A model generated the notes under the pieces. It was not told where the DNA came from. It was given only the letters and a program-made list of their open reading frames with translations, and searched no databases. A DNA stretch of 64,000 nt from Bacteroidales bacterium (GTDB lineage: Bacteria > Bacteroidota > Bacteroidia > Bacteroidales > UBA932). The stretch spans positions 1 through 64,000 of the forward strand of contig SUYR01000009.1 in assembly GCA_015060335.1 (NCBI GenBank), given 5' to 3'. Shown here piece by piece: positions 44,374 through 54,300 of the stretch; the stretch's first letter is position 1, and the number at the start of each line of letters is the position of its first letter. Position numbers and translations under genes: made by a program.

Positions 44374-44390
44374 TAAAAAGGTAAAACGAA

Positions 44391-44573
44391 ATGAAAGAAA
44401 AATTTGAATACGCCAAAGCGATAGAAGAACTCGAATCCATTGCGACAAAAGTCGAGGATCCGACTACAGGAGTGGGGGATATTGACAAATATATGAAACG
44501 TTCAAAGACCCTGATAGAAGCGTGCAGAGCCTATCTGAGGGGTCAGCGGGATATATTGGAAAAAGACGAATAA
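44391..44573 (+). CDS. xseB: Exodeoxyribonuclease VII small subunit
   Basis: 60 residues. The typical XseB helical hairpin is visible (FEYAKAIEELESIATKVEDPTTGVGDIDKYMKRS, LIEACRAYLRGQRD). It binds XseA to form ExoVII. It is encoded 45 bases after xseA, separated by a REP-like repeat, and 18 bases before glgB, so it may share a transcript with the glycogen genes. Confidence 0.93.
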   Translation: MKEKFEYAKAIEELESIATKVEDPTTGVGDIDKYMKRSKTLIEACRAYLRGQRDILEKDE

Positions 44574-44591
44574 CATAAAGTATCATATACT

Positions 44592-46607
44592 ATGTGTGCG
44601 AAAACTAAGAAGAAGATGATCTATGACTTTGACCAGTGGCTGCTCCCTTATAAGGACGTCATCGACAGAAGACATAAGATGATCATGGACCTCAAGGAGA
44701 GGTTTTCGGTGGATGGTTCCTTGTCGAAAGGAATGAACAACCATGTGTTCTACGGCATGCACCGTGACGACAAGGGCAACTGGGTGTTCCGTGAGTGGGC
44801 CCCGAATGCTACCAAGATATATCTCATAGGAGATTTCAACAACTGGAAGCGTAGTGAGGCTTATGCTCTCAGACCGCTTGGCGGAGGTAACTGGGAAATA
44901 GTTCTTCCTGCAATGTTCCTTGAGCATTGCAGTCTGTATAAGTTGTATATAGAATGGCCTGGCGGAGGTGCGGAAAGGCTTCCTGCATATACCACACGTG
45001 CTGTTCAGGACCCTGTCACAAAGCAGTTCTGCGCACAGGTCTGGGATCCGCAGCCATACCAGTGGAAGAATGCAAAGCCGGGTAAACGTCCTCATCCGCT
45101 CATCTATGAATGCCATATAGGAATGGCTGTAGAGGAAGAGAAAGTAGGAACATTCGAGGAATTCAGAGTCAATGTGCTCCCTAAAGTGGCGGAACTGGGA
45201 TATGATACCCTTCAGATAATGGCCCTTCAGGAACATCCTTATTATGGATCGTTCGGCTATCAGGTGGCTAACTTCTATGCCCTCAGTTCGCGTTTCGGTA
45301 CTCCGGAGGAATTCAAGGCCCTTGTTGATGATGCACACGGTCTGGGAATAGCCGTAGTCATGGATATAGTCCATTCGCATTCAGTGGATAACGAAGAGGA
45401 GGGACTCGGTAATTTTGACGGTAAGGAAACCCTTTATTTCTATGACGGCTGGCAGGGAAGACATCCTGCATGGGGCTCACGTTGCTTCGATTACGGAAAG
45501 GATGAGACAAAATATTTCCTTCTGTCCAACTGCAAGTACTGGATGGAGGAATATCATATAGACGGATTCCGTTTTGATGGCGTTACAAGCATGCTTTACT
45601 GGGATCACGGTCTGGAAAAGGATTTTGTGGGGTATGAAAACTACTTCAATCAGGGAGTTGATGACAATGCGATAGCGTATCTTGCCCTTGCCAACATGCT
45701 TGTACGCGATATAAATGAAGATGCGTTCACCATTGCGGAGGACGTCAGCGGTATGGCTGGTCTCGCCGCTCCTATCGAGCTTGGAGGAGTTGGCTTTGAT
45801 TTCCGTATGAGTATGGGAGTAGCCGATAACTGGATCAAGTGGATAAAGGAACTTACCGATGATCAGTGGAGCATGGGGGAAATGTGGTGGCAGCTTACCA
45901 ATAAACGTGCGGATGAGAAGACCATAAGCTATGCGGAGTGTCACGACCAGGCGATGGTGGGTGACAAGACCATAGCGTTCCGTCTCATGGATGCGGAAAT
46001 GTACACCTCGATGAACAAGGGATCACAGTCTCCGGTAGTGGACAGAGGCATGGCTCTGCATAAGATGATACGCCTTGTGACCATGGCTACCTGCGGAAAC
46101 GGTTATCTTACATTCATGGGTAACGAATTCGGACACCCTGAGTGGATAGATTTCCCTCGTCAGGGCAACGGATGGTCCCACAAACATGCCAGACGTCAGT
46201 GGTCTCTTGCCGAACCGGACTACCTGAGATACCGTTACTTACGCAATTTCGACAAGGCTATGATACATCTTGCACAGCAGGAAGGTATACTGGACGAGGC
46301 TCCGGAACTTTTTGTGCAGGATGAAGAAAAAAAGATTCTTATTTTCCGAAGAAAAAATTGTATCTTTGCGCTCAATTTCAACCCCACTGCTTCATTCGTC
46401 GATTACGGCTTCGCCGCACCGGCTGGAAAGTATGAAGTCGTGTTGAATACAGATGAAAACGAATTTGACGGCTTCTCCAGAATTAAGACTGGAGAAGTGC
46501 ATTTTAGTATGCCAACCAAGAGCGAGAACGGAAATGGAAAATATGACGACAGCCTGTCACTCTATCTTCCGAACCGCACCGCAATAGTGCTGAAAAAGCT
46601 GGATTGA
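44592..46607 (+). CDS. glgB: 1,4-alpha-glucan branching enzyme (GH13)
   Basis: 671 residues. An N-terminal CBM48 domain (FREWAPNATKIYLIGDFNNW) is followed by the GH13 barrel with VVMDIVHSHS, DGFRFDGVTSM (nucleophile Asp at about residue 329), IAEDVSG (acid/base Glu at about 383) and the histidine/aspartate block AECHDQAMVGDKT. The C-terminal beta domain ends NRTAIVLKKLD. The layout matches the eukaryote/Bacteroidota branching-enzyme type. It creates alpha-1,6 branches in glycogen. It opens a five-gene glycogen block on the same strand. Confidence 0.96.
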   Translation: MCAKTKKKMIYDFDQWLLPYKDVIDRRHKMIMDLKERFSVDGSLSKGMNNHVFYGMHRDDKGNWVFREWAPNATKIYLIGDFNNWKRSEAYALRPLGGGNWEIVLPAMFLEHCSLYKLYIEWPGGGAERLPAYTTRAVQDPVTKQFCAQVWDPQPYQWKNAKPGKRPHPLIYECHIGMAVEEEKVGTFEEFRVNVLPKVAELGYDTLQIMALQEHPYYGSFGYQVANFYALSSRFGTPEEFKALVDDAHGLGIAVVMDIVHSHSVDNEEEGLGNFDGKETLYFYDGWQGRHPAWGSRCFDYGKDETKYFLLSNCKYWMEEYHIDGFRFDGVTSMLYWDHGLEKDFVGYENYFNQGVDDNAIAYLALANMLVRDINEDAFTIAEDVSGMAGLAAPIELGGVGFDFRMSMGVADNWIKWIKELTDDQWSMGEMWWQLTNKRADEKTISYAECHDQAMVGDKTIAFRLMDAEMYTSMNKGSQSPVVDRGMALHKMIRLVTMATCGNGYLTFMGNEFGHPEWIDFPRQGNGWSHKHARRQWSLAEPDYLRYRYLRNFDKAMIHLAQQEGILDEAPELFVQDEEKKILIFRRKNCIFALNFNPTASFVDYGFAAPAGKYEVVLNTDENEFDGFSRIKTGEVHFSMPTKSENGNGKYDDSLSLYLPNRTAIVLKKLD

Positions 46608-46654
46608 CATATGTTAAATGAATATGTAATATTTTAATAACCAATACATTTTAT

Positions 46655-48595
46655 ATGGCTTTTCTTAAATTCAACAAGTCAGAGCTTGTCAACCTGGAGT
46701 ATTCGCTCAAGCGTGAAATAATCGCTGCGAATGAGGCAGGTGCGTATTGCAACACGTCTATCGTGACATGTAATACAAGACGCTACCACGGCCTGCTCGC
46801 CGTTCCTGTTGATGAACTGGGTGGCGGAAAGTACATGCTGCTTTCTTCACTGGATGAAAGTCTGGTCCTCAGAGGTAAACAATTCAACCTCGGAATCCAT
46901 TGCTATGGAGACACTTATGATCCTAAGGGGCATAAGTATATCGTGGACTTCGACACTGATCCTGTACCTGTCGTGACCTACAAGGTCGGAGGAATCCTGT
47001 TCACCAAGACAATCATGATGGTCCCTGACAACGATCAGGTGCTCATCAAGTACGAACTTCTTGAGGCTCCATCTAAGCTTACCCTTATGCTGAAGCCTTT
47101 CCTTGCTTTCAGAAGTGTACACAGTCTGACATCGCAGAACTCAGATGCTTACACCGGTTACGATCAGATCGACAACGGTGTGGCATTCCGTCTTTACAAC
47201 GGATTCCCATATCTCAACATGCAGATTTCAGGACAGCCTGCCTTCAAGTATCAGCCATATTGGTATAGCGGAGTGACTTACTCGGACGAGTATCGCCGCG
47301 GATTTGACTGCAAGGAAGACCTCTTCGTTCCTGGAGTGTTCTCTCTTGAGATGAAGCCAGGCGACAGCGTGGTATTCTCGGCGTCAGTAAATGAAGTGAA
47401 TGCAAAGGGACTCAAGAGAAAGTTCACAGATACTCTCAAGAAGATGGACGAGATCGAGACATATCATGACCTTCTCGTACACAATGCAGAGATGTTCAAA
47501 TGCCGCAAGGGTGGCAAAACCCGTATCAACGCCGGTTTCTCATGGCTTGAGACAGGACTTCTGCGCGAGACAGTGGCTTCTCTTCCAGGTCTTACACTCT
47601 ATGCGGACGGAAGTTGCGAGGACTTCGAGAACATCCTCGATACCCTCATTTCTGATGAGCAGGAGCGTCTCTACCGTCGTACCACACAGTGTGAGGCTCC
47701 ATTGAGACTTACAGACACAATCCAGCAGTATATCCGTTTCAGCGGAAAGGAAAAACAGATATGGAAGAAGTACGGTGAAGTGCTCAAGGCAATCATTGAG
47801 AGTTACGCTCCCGGATGCAGAAAGGAGATTGCAATGCATCCTAACGGACTCCTCTGGGCTGAGATGGACGGAGTTGCACTTTCATGGATGAATGCGTATG
47901 TTTACGGTCGTCCTGTGACAGAGCGTGCAGGTTATCAGGTAGAGACCAACGCCTACTGGTACAATGCTCTCTGCTTCGCAATCGACATGGAGAACAAATA
48001 CGGTCCTAAGAAGAGCGCATTCGTAGAAAGATGGACGCCTGTAAGAGACCTCGTGAAGGAGAACTTCCAGGCTACATTCTGGAAGCCGGAGTGGGGATAT
48101 CTTGTTGACTATGTAGGAAACGGTCCGCTCGACCAGGCAGTAAGACCTAACATGCTCATCCCTGCATACCTCGAGTATTGTCCGGTGGATGACGAGGTGA
48201 TCTCAGAGATCGTGATGACAATCAACGACGAACTCCTTACCAAGAGGGGACTCCGCTCGCTCTCTCCAAGAAACGAGGCATACAGAGGTGTATATGAGGG
48301 CTCGCAGATCGACCGTGACCTCGCTTACCACCAGGGTTGTACTTTCCCTGTACTCCTCGCTCCGTACATTGACCTATGCTTCAGGATGATGGGAGATGTA
48401 TTCTACGGAAGAGCAAAATATCTTGTTGAGGGATTCTTTGAAGATATCAGCAAGCATGGAGTTGGATGCTTCTCAGAGCTTTACGATGGAGATCCACCGC
48501 ACGAGCCGCACGGAGCAATCGCTTCAGCAATGAGTACAGCTGCCCTGCTGCATATAGAATATGTTATGAATCAATATAAGAAGGAGGACAGATAA
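46655..48595 (+). CDS. Glycogen debranching enzyme (amylo-alpha-1,6-glucosidase type)
   Basis: 646 residues. The N-terminal GDE_N-type beta domain begins with EYSLKREIIAANEAGAYCNTS and RRYHGLLAVP. The C-terminal (alpha/alpha)6 barrel domain holds NPNGLLWAEMDG-like HPNGLLWAEMDG, YQVETNAYWYNAL, WGYLVDYVG and DRDLAYHQGCTFPVLLAPYID, the GDE_C hallmarks. It removes alpha-1,6 branches so that phosphorylase can continue. Its stop overlaps the next ATG by one base, so translation is coupled. Codon use is strongly biased, as in highly expressed genes. Confidence 0.94.
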   Translation: MAFLKFNKSELVNLEYSLKREIIAANEAGAYCNTSIVTCNTRRYHGLLAVPVDELGGGKYMLLSSLDESLVLRGKQFNLGIHCYGDTYDPKGHKYIVDFDTDPVPVVTYKVGGILFTKTIMMVPDNDQVLIKYELLEAPSKLTLMLKPFLAFRSVHSLTSQNSDAYTGYDQIDNGVAFRLYNGFPYLNMQISGQPAFKYQPYWYSGVTYSDEYRRGFDCKEDLFVPGVFSLEMKPGDSVVFSASVNEVNAKGLKRKFTDTLKKMDEIETYHDLLVHNAEMFKCRKGGKTRINAGFSWLETGLLRETVASLPGLTLYADGSCEDFENILDTLISDEQERLYRRTTQCEAPLRLTDTIQQYIRFSGKEKQIWKKYGEVLKAIIESYAPGCRKEIAMHPNGLLWAEMDGVALSWMNAYVYGRPVTERAGYQVETNAYWYNALCFAIDMENKYGPKKSAFVERWTPVRDLVKENFQATFWKPEWGYLVDYVGNGPLDQAVRPNMLIPAYLEYCPVDDEVISEIVMTINDELLTKRGLRSLSPRNEAYRGVYEGSQIDRDLAYHQGCTFPVLLAPYIDLCFRMMGDVFYGRAKYLVEGFFEDISKHGVGCFSELYDGDPPHEPHGAIASAMSTAALLHIEYVMNQYKKEDR

Positions 48596-49890
48596 TGAGA
48601 GTCTTAATGTTCGGATGGGAGTTTCCTCCTCACATTGCAGGAGGTCTCGGAACAGCCTGCTACGGTATGACCAAGGGTCTTGCCTACAATGACGTGGATG
48701 TACTTTTCGTAATGCCGTCGGCTTCAGGAGACGAGGACGAAAGCGCTGTGAAGATCATCAACGCAAGTGATGTAGCTGTCGATACAGTAAGTGCGACAGT
48801 TGACGAATTCCTCGGAAAAGTACAGTTCGTACACATCGGTACCAATATGGTCCCTTACGTGGATCCACAGGACTTCAAGACAATTGTCGAGGAGGAGCGT
48901 AAGAGGCAGATCAAGGGTTTCCGTGTACAGTACGGCCAGAAATTCAAATTCTCAGGAAAATACGGTGCAAACCTTATGGAAGAGGTGGCACGTTACGCAA
49001 TGGTAGGTGCTACGATTGCCATGCAGTACAAGGATCAGTTCGACGTGATCCATGCACATGACTGGCTTACCTATCTGGCAGGTATCGCTGCAAAGCAGCT
49101 TACAGGAAAGCCGCTCGTAGTACATATGCATGCGACATCATACGACCGTGCAAGTGACGACCAGGTGGATACACGCGTGGTTGATCTCGAGACAAAGGGT
49201 ATGATGGCTGCAGACAAGGTTATGGCCGTATCTGAGCTTACAAGAAACATCTGCATCAACCGTTACGGAATCGATCCGTCAAAGGTTGTAGCAGTACATA
49301 ACGCAGTTGACTTCAGCGGACGCGAGAAGCTCGAAGTCGAAAGAAACGTAAAGGAGAAGGTTGTTACCTTCCTCGGTCGTGTTACCTATCAGAAAGGTCC
49401 TGAATATTTCATCGAGGCAGCAGCCAAGGTGCTCAAGAGATGCAAGGACGTACGTTTCGTGATGGCAGGTAGCGGAGATATGCTCAACAGATGTATCCGC
49501 CATGTCGCACGTCTGGGTATTTCAGACAGGTTCCACTTCACTGGCTTCCTTCGCGGAATGGAGGTGCACAAGATGTTTGCACTTTCAGACGTGTATGTAA
49601 TGCCTTCAATCTCAGAGCCTTTCGGTATTTCACCGCTCGAGGCTATGCAGACAAACGTTCCTTCTATCATCTCCAAGCAGTCAGGATGTGCCGAGATCCT
49701 CAAGTACGCCCTCAAGGTGGACTTCTGGGATGTGGATGCAATGGCTGACCAGATCTACGGTCTGCTCCAGTATCCGGCTATCGCGCAGCTTGCAGCACGC
49801 TGCGGATATGACGAAGTGAACAGCATCAAGTGGAACGACGTTGCCGCTAAAATCAAGGGAATTTATCAGGAAGTTATTGACAATAAATAA
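48595..49890 (+). CDS. GT4-family glycosyltransferase, probably in glycogen/alpha-glucan metabolism
   Basis: 431 residues, GT-B fold. The N-terminal MFGWEFPPHIAGGLGTACYG contains the GGLG nucleotide-sugar loop, VIHAHDWLTYLAG lies mid-way, and the C-terminal half has the donor site VTFLGRVTYQKGPEYF and the EX7E motif SEPFGISPLEAM. This type regularly lies beside glycogen genes in Bacteroidales and is often called glycogen synthase or starch synthase-like. Whether it extends glycogen or makes a shorter maltooligosaccharide is not known from sequence. It is coupled to the debranching gene by a one-base overlap. Confidence 0.88.
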   Translation: MRVLMFGWEFPPHIAGGLGTACYGMTKGLAYNDVDVLFVMPSASGDEDESAVKIINASDVAVDTVSATVDEFLGKVQFVHIGTNMVPYVDPQDFKTIVEEERKRQIKGFRVQYGQKFKFSGKYGANLMEEVARYAMVGATIAMQYKDQFDVIHAHDWLTYLAGIAAKQLTGKPLVVHMHATSYDRASDDQVDTRVVDLETKGMMAADKVMAVSELTRNICINRYGIDPSKVVAVHNAVDFSGREKLEVERNVKEKVVTFLGRVTYQKGPEYFIEAAAKVLKRCKDVRFVMAGSGDMLNRCIRHVARLGISDRFHFTGFLRGMEVHKMFALSDVYVMPSISEPFGISPLEAMQTNVPSIISKQSGCAEILKYALKVDFWDVDAMADQIYGLLQYPAIAQLAARCGYDEVNSIKWNDVAAKIKGIYQEVIDNK

Positions 49891-49901
49891 AACACAATAT
49901 C

Positions 49902-51236
49902 ATGAAAAAGAGTATTTGTCTGTATTTTCAGGTACATCAGCCAAACAGATTGAGACTATACAGATTCTTTGACATCGGAAAGGATTCACACTATTACGAT
50001 GACTTTGCCAACAGGACCATTCTCCGCAGGGTAGCACAGAAATGCTATCTTCCAATGAACGCCCTCCTTCTCGAGCTTATCGAGGCTAACAAGGGAGCAT
50101 TCAAGGTTGCATTCTCTATCTCAGGTTCAGTTCTCGAGCAGTTCGACAGATATGCACCAGAGGTGATCGAGAGCTTCCGCAAGCTTGCACAGACAGGTTG
50201 CGTAGAGTTCCTTTCAGAGACTTACTATCACTCTCTTGCATCACTTGCATCAGAGTCAGAGTTCAAGCATCAGGTGGCTAAGCACAAGGCTGCTATCGAG
50301 CACTACTTCGGCGTGACTCCTAAGGCTTTCCGTAACACAGAGCTCATCTATTCGGATGCTATCGGTGAAATGGTATATGAAATGGGATTCAAGACCATGC
50401 TTACAGAAGGAGCAAAGCACGTTCTCGGTTGGAAGAGTCCTAACTTCGTTTACAGCAATGTGAACGCTCCTGGTCTCAAGCTCCTTTTGAAGAACTCTTC
50501 ACTCAGCGACGATATCGCATTCCGATTCTCAGACAGAGGATGGCAGGATTGGCCTCTTACCGGCGAGAAGTATCTCTCATGGATGAAGGCTGCAGCTCAG
50601 AATGAGGACATCATCAACCTTTTCATGGATTATGAGACATTCGGTGAGCACCAGAAGGCTTCAAGCGGAATCTTCGAGTTCATGAGAGCGCTTCCTGAGG
50701 TTGTGCTTGCAGACGGCGAATTCGAGTTCGTTACTCCATCACAGGCAACCAAGAAGCATCGTCCTGTAGGCGAGCTTGACGTATTCGACCCTATTTCATG
50801 GGCAGACGAGGAGCGCGACGTCACTGCATGGCTTGGAAACGAGCTCCAGAACGACGCATTCAACAAGCTCAACGACCAGATTGAGAAGCTCGCTCTTCTC
50901 AACGACGAGGCTCTCTGGTCAGATTTCGGACACCTTCAGGAGAGCGACCACTTCTATTACATGTGTACAAAGTTCTTCTCTGACGGAGCTGTTCATAAAT
51001 ATTTCAACCCGTATGATACTCCATATGAGGCGTTTATCAACTATATGAACGTTCTTAGCGATTTTATTTTGCGAGTTGATGATGCAATTTCCGTTTCAGA
51101 TGTTAACTTTGCAGCCGCAAAGGAAGTAAAGGCTCCTGCAAAGAAGACCGCAAAGGCTGCAGCAAAGACTGCAAAGAAGGCGGCTCCAAAGGCAGCGGCA
51201 AAGAAACCTGCAGCAAAGAAGACAGCTAAGAAATAA
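49902..51236 (+). CDS. GH57 glycoside hydrolase (alpha-amylase-like) with Lys/Ala-rich C-terminal tail
   Basis: 444 residues. The GH57 barrel starts CLYFQVHQPNRLRLY (conserved region 1, HQP). AFRNTELIYSDAIG holds the nucleophile Glu, and NLFMDYETFGEHQ holds the acid/base Asp with the conserved FGEH. The catalytic part ends near residue 405. The last 38 residues are a run of AAK/KKA/PAK units (KAAPKAAAKKPAAKKTAKK), like the tail of histone H1 or HU-like proteins. That tail is unusual on a GH57 enzyme and strongly positive. The enzyme likely cuts or transfers alpha-1,4-glucan chains in the cytoplasm. It lies between the GT4 gene and the synthase-phosphorylase gene. Confidence 0.92.
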   Translation: MKKSICLYFQVHQPNRLRLYRFFDIGKDSHYYDDFANRTILRRVAQKCYLPMNALLLELIEANKGAFKVAFSISGSVLEQFDRYAPEVIESFRKLAQTGCVEFLSETYYHSLASLASESEFKHQVAKHKAAIEHYFGVTPKAFRNTELIYSDAIGEMVYEMGFKTMLTEGAKHVLGWKSPNFVYSNVNAPGLKLLLKNSSLSDDIAFRFSDRGWQDWPLTGEKYLSWMKAAAQNEDIINLFMDYETFGEHQKASSGIFEFMRALPEVVLADGEFEFVTPSQATKKHRPVGELDVFDPISWADEERDVTAWLGNELQNDAFNKLNDQIEKLALLNDEALWSDFGHLQESDHFYYMCTKFFSDGAVHKYFNPYDTPYEAFINYMNVLSDFILRVDDAISVSDVNFAAAKEVKAPAKKTAKAAAKTAKKAAPKAAAKKPAAKKTAKK

Positions 51237-51278
51237 GTGAGTCTGCTACATAGCGACGCACAGTCAGTATTTTAATAT

Positions 51279-51310
51279 CCCCGGACAGAACCGCAAGGCT
51301 CTGACCGGGG
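51279..51310. repeat. Hairpin with GCAA loop in front of the synthase-phosphorylase gene
   Basis: A TCCCCGG arm and its inverse, extended by CAGA/TCTG pairs with two mismatches, close on a GCAA tetraloop. No T-run follows. It may be an mRNA-processing or attenuation structure; the role is unknown. Confidence 0.4.
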
Positions 51311-51334
51311 ACACTAAATAATTTTATTCTAATA

Positions 51335-54300
51335 ATGGAAACAGAACTTATCAAACCGGATTATCTGTTTGAAGTCAGCTGGGAGGTCTGCAACAAGGTG
51401 GGCGGAATCTATACCGTTATCGCCACCAAGTCGCTGTATCTGAAGAGCGAATACAAAAGGCACCACATCATGGTCGGTCCTGATGTATGGATGGACGAAG
51501 TGAGCAATCCTGATTTTATCGAAGATCCAGCATTGTATCGTTCATGGAGATCTCAGGCTGCGTCAGAAGGCCTCAGAGTCCGTATAGGACGCTGGAACGT
51601 CCCTGGCAAGCCGACTGCCATCCTCGTTGATTTCAAGCAGTATCTGACACGACAGAACGAAATTCTTACGGAATTCTGGAAGCGTTTCGGCGTGGATTCC
51701 CTTACAGGAAACTGGGATTACAGGGAATCGGCACTCTTCGGTTATGCTGCCGGCAAGGTGATCGAGAGTTTCTACAATTATAACCTCGAATCATCAGACA
51801 AGGTAGTTGCACAGTTCCACGAGTGGATGACAGGTACAGGACTTCTTTATCTGAAGTCAGCAAATGTGCCGATCTCTACAGTATTCACAACTCATGCAAC
51901 GGTAATCGGCAGATGCATAGCAGGAAACAATCTCCCTCTCTATGACGGTCTTCTCGGCTATAACGCAGACGAAAAGGCACGTCACTTCAATGTGGTCGCA
52001 AGGCATTCTCTCGAGAAGAAGGCAGCCGAGTACTGCGATATCTTCACGACAGTCAGCGATATTACGGCACAGGAATGCCGTCAGTTCCTTGGAAGGAAAG
52101 TAGATGTAGTAACCCCTAACGGATTCGAGCCGAGCTTCACTCCTGCTACCGATGAGGAGTATGAGATCAAGCGTTCGGCTGCAAGAAACAGACTCGTGGA
52201 AGTGGCTGAGGCCATGTCTGGCGAGAAAATTGCCGAGAATGCTGTCCTTGTCGGCATAGGCGGACGTTACGAGTGGAAGAACAAGGGTATTGATGTATTC
52301 ATCGACGCTCTGGACTCTCTCAACCGCTCTGACTATAAGGGTAAGGAAATCCATGCATTCATAATGATTCCTTCAGGACATAACGGACCGGACAAGCAGC
52401 TTGTCGCAAAGCTCGAAGGTCAGGAAACAGGATATGTGACAAGAGTGTCGCATTATCTCATGAATCCTGAATATGACAATGTGACACGCCGCCTTAACGA
52501 TGTACAGCTTGTCAATTCGATAGGCGACAAGGTCAAGGTATATTTCGTACCATCGTATCTCAACGGCAACGACGGTATCTTTAATATGCCATATTATGAC
52601 CTTCTCGCAGGACTTGACCTTACATTGTTCCCGTCATACTACGAGCCTTGGGGCTATACTCCGCTTGAGAGCCTTGCATTCAGAGTCCCAACTCTGACCA
52701 CTACTCTCGCTGGATTCGGCCTTTGGGTACGTACATATTACGGAAAGAAACACCCTGGTATCACAGTTCTTGACAGAAACGACTCGAACTATTTTGATGT
52801 TGTGGCTGGTGTTGTGGACCGCATCGTGGAGATTGCTTCGCTCCGCAAGGATTCGAGAAAGAAATATATGCAGAACGCGAAGGAAGTATCTGAGATAGCC
52901 CTTTGGGAAAACAATATCATATATTATAAGGAAGCTTATTCTAAATCACTTGAAAAATTAATGGCGGCAGGTGGAAGTTATCCTGCCACTAAGAAGGACA
53001 AAAATATGCAATACAAGAAATTTGAAGTAAATCAGCCGACATGGAACAGCGTGTTCGTGTCGCGTCATCTACCAGAAAGTCTTAAAGACCTTGAAATACT
53101 CTCCAAGAACCTTTGGTGGTGCTGGAACGAATCTGCAAAGAACCTCTTTGCATCAGTAGATCCTCAGGCATGGGAAGCATCAGGACAGAACCCTATCGCA
53201 ATGCTTGACAAGGTGAGTCTCAAGAGATATCAGAAACTTGAGAAGGACACCAAGTTCCTTGCTGACCTCAAGACAGTAATGGATGAGTTCAATACTTACA
53301 TGGCTCTCAAGGCAGAGCGTACAAGCCCTTCAGTAGCGTATTTCTGTATGGAGTACGGTCTTGACACTTCGCTCAAGATCTATTCAGGTGGTCTCGGTAT
53401 CCTTGCCGGTGACTATATCAAGGAGACTTCAGACATGAATACCAACCTCGTTGCTGTCGGTCTTCTCTACAGATTCGGATATTTCAACCAGAAGCTCACA
53501 GCTCAGGGAGAGCAGGTGGCTGAGGATGTTGCACAGGACTTCATGAAGATTCCTGCAAGCCCTGTACGTGACGAGAACGGTAACTGGGTGTCTATCAGCG
53601 TTGCATTCCCTGGCCGCAACCTCAATGCACGTCTTTGGAGAGTGGATGTTGGACGTACAGAACTCTACCTCCTCGATACAGATATTCCTGAGAACCTTCC
53701 AGAAGACAGGTCAATCACCTACAACCTCTATGGTGGAGACTGGGAGAACCGTCTCAAGCAGGAGCTCCTTCTCGGCGTCGGCGGTATCCGTGCGCTCCGC
53801 AAGCTCGGCTTTACACCACAGGTTTACCACTGCAACGAGGGACATGCTGCATTCATCGGACTGGAGCGTCTGCGTGAGCTCATCACAGAGCAGAACCTCG
53901 AGTTCCAGGAGGCTCTCGAAGTTGTAAGGTCATCATCGCTCTTCACAACTCACACTCCTGTACCTGCAGGTCACGACGCATTCGACGAAGGAATGCTCCG
54001 CAAATATATCGGACATTATCCGCAGCGCCTGAAGATCGACTGGGAGACAATGATGGGACTCGGAAAGAACAATGGCGCAGACGTAAACGAGAAGTTCTCT
54101 ATGTCTATCCTCGCAGCAAACATCTCACAGGAGGTGAACGGAGTATCATGGCTCCATGGCGAGGTAAGCCGTGATATCCTCGGTCATATGTGGCCAGGTT
54201 ACCTTCCTGAGGAACTTCACGTAAGCTATGTGACTAACGGTGTTCACTATCCTACATGGACAGCACCTGAGTGGAAGGAAGTACATGCTAAGGTGTTCGG

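Noticed and set aside
51279-51310. Riboswitch before the synthase-phosphorylase gene
   Set aside because: There is only one short hairpin with a GCAA loop; no conserved riboswitch core was recognised.
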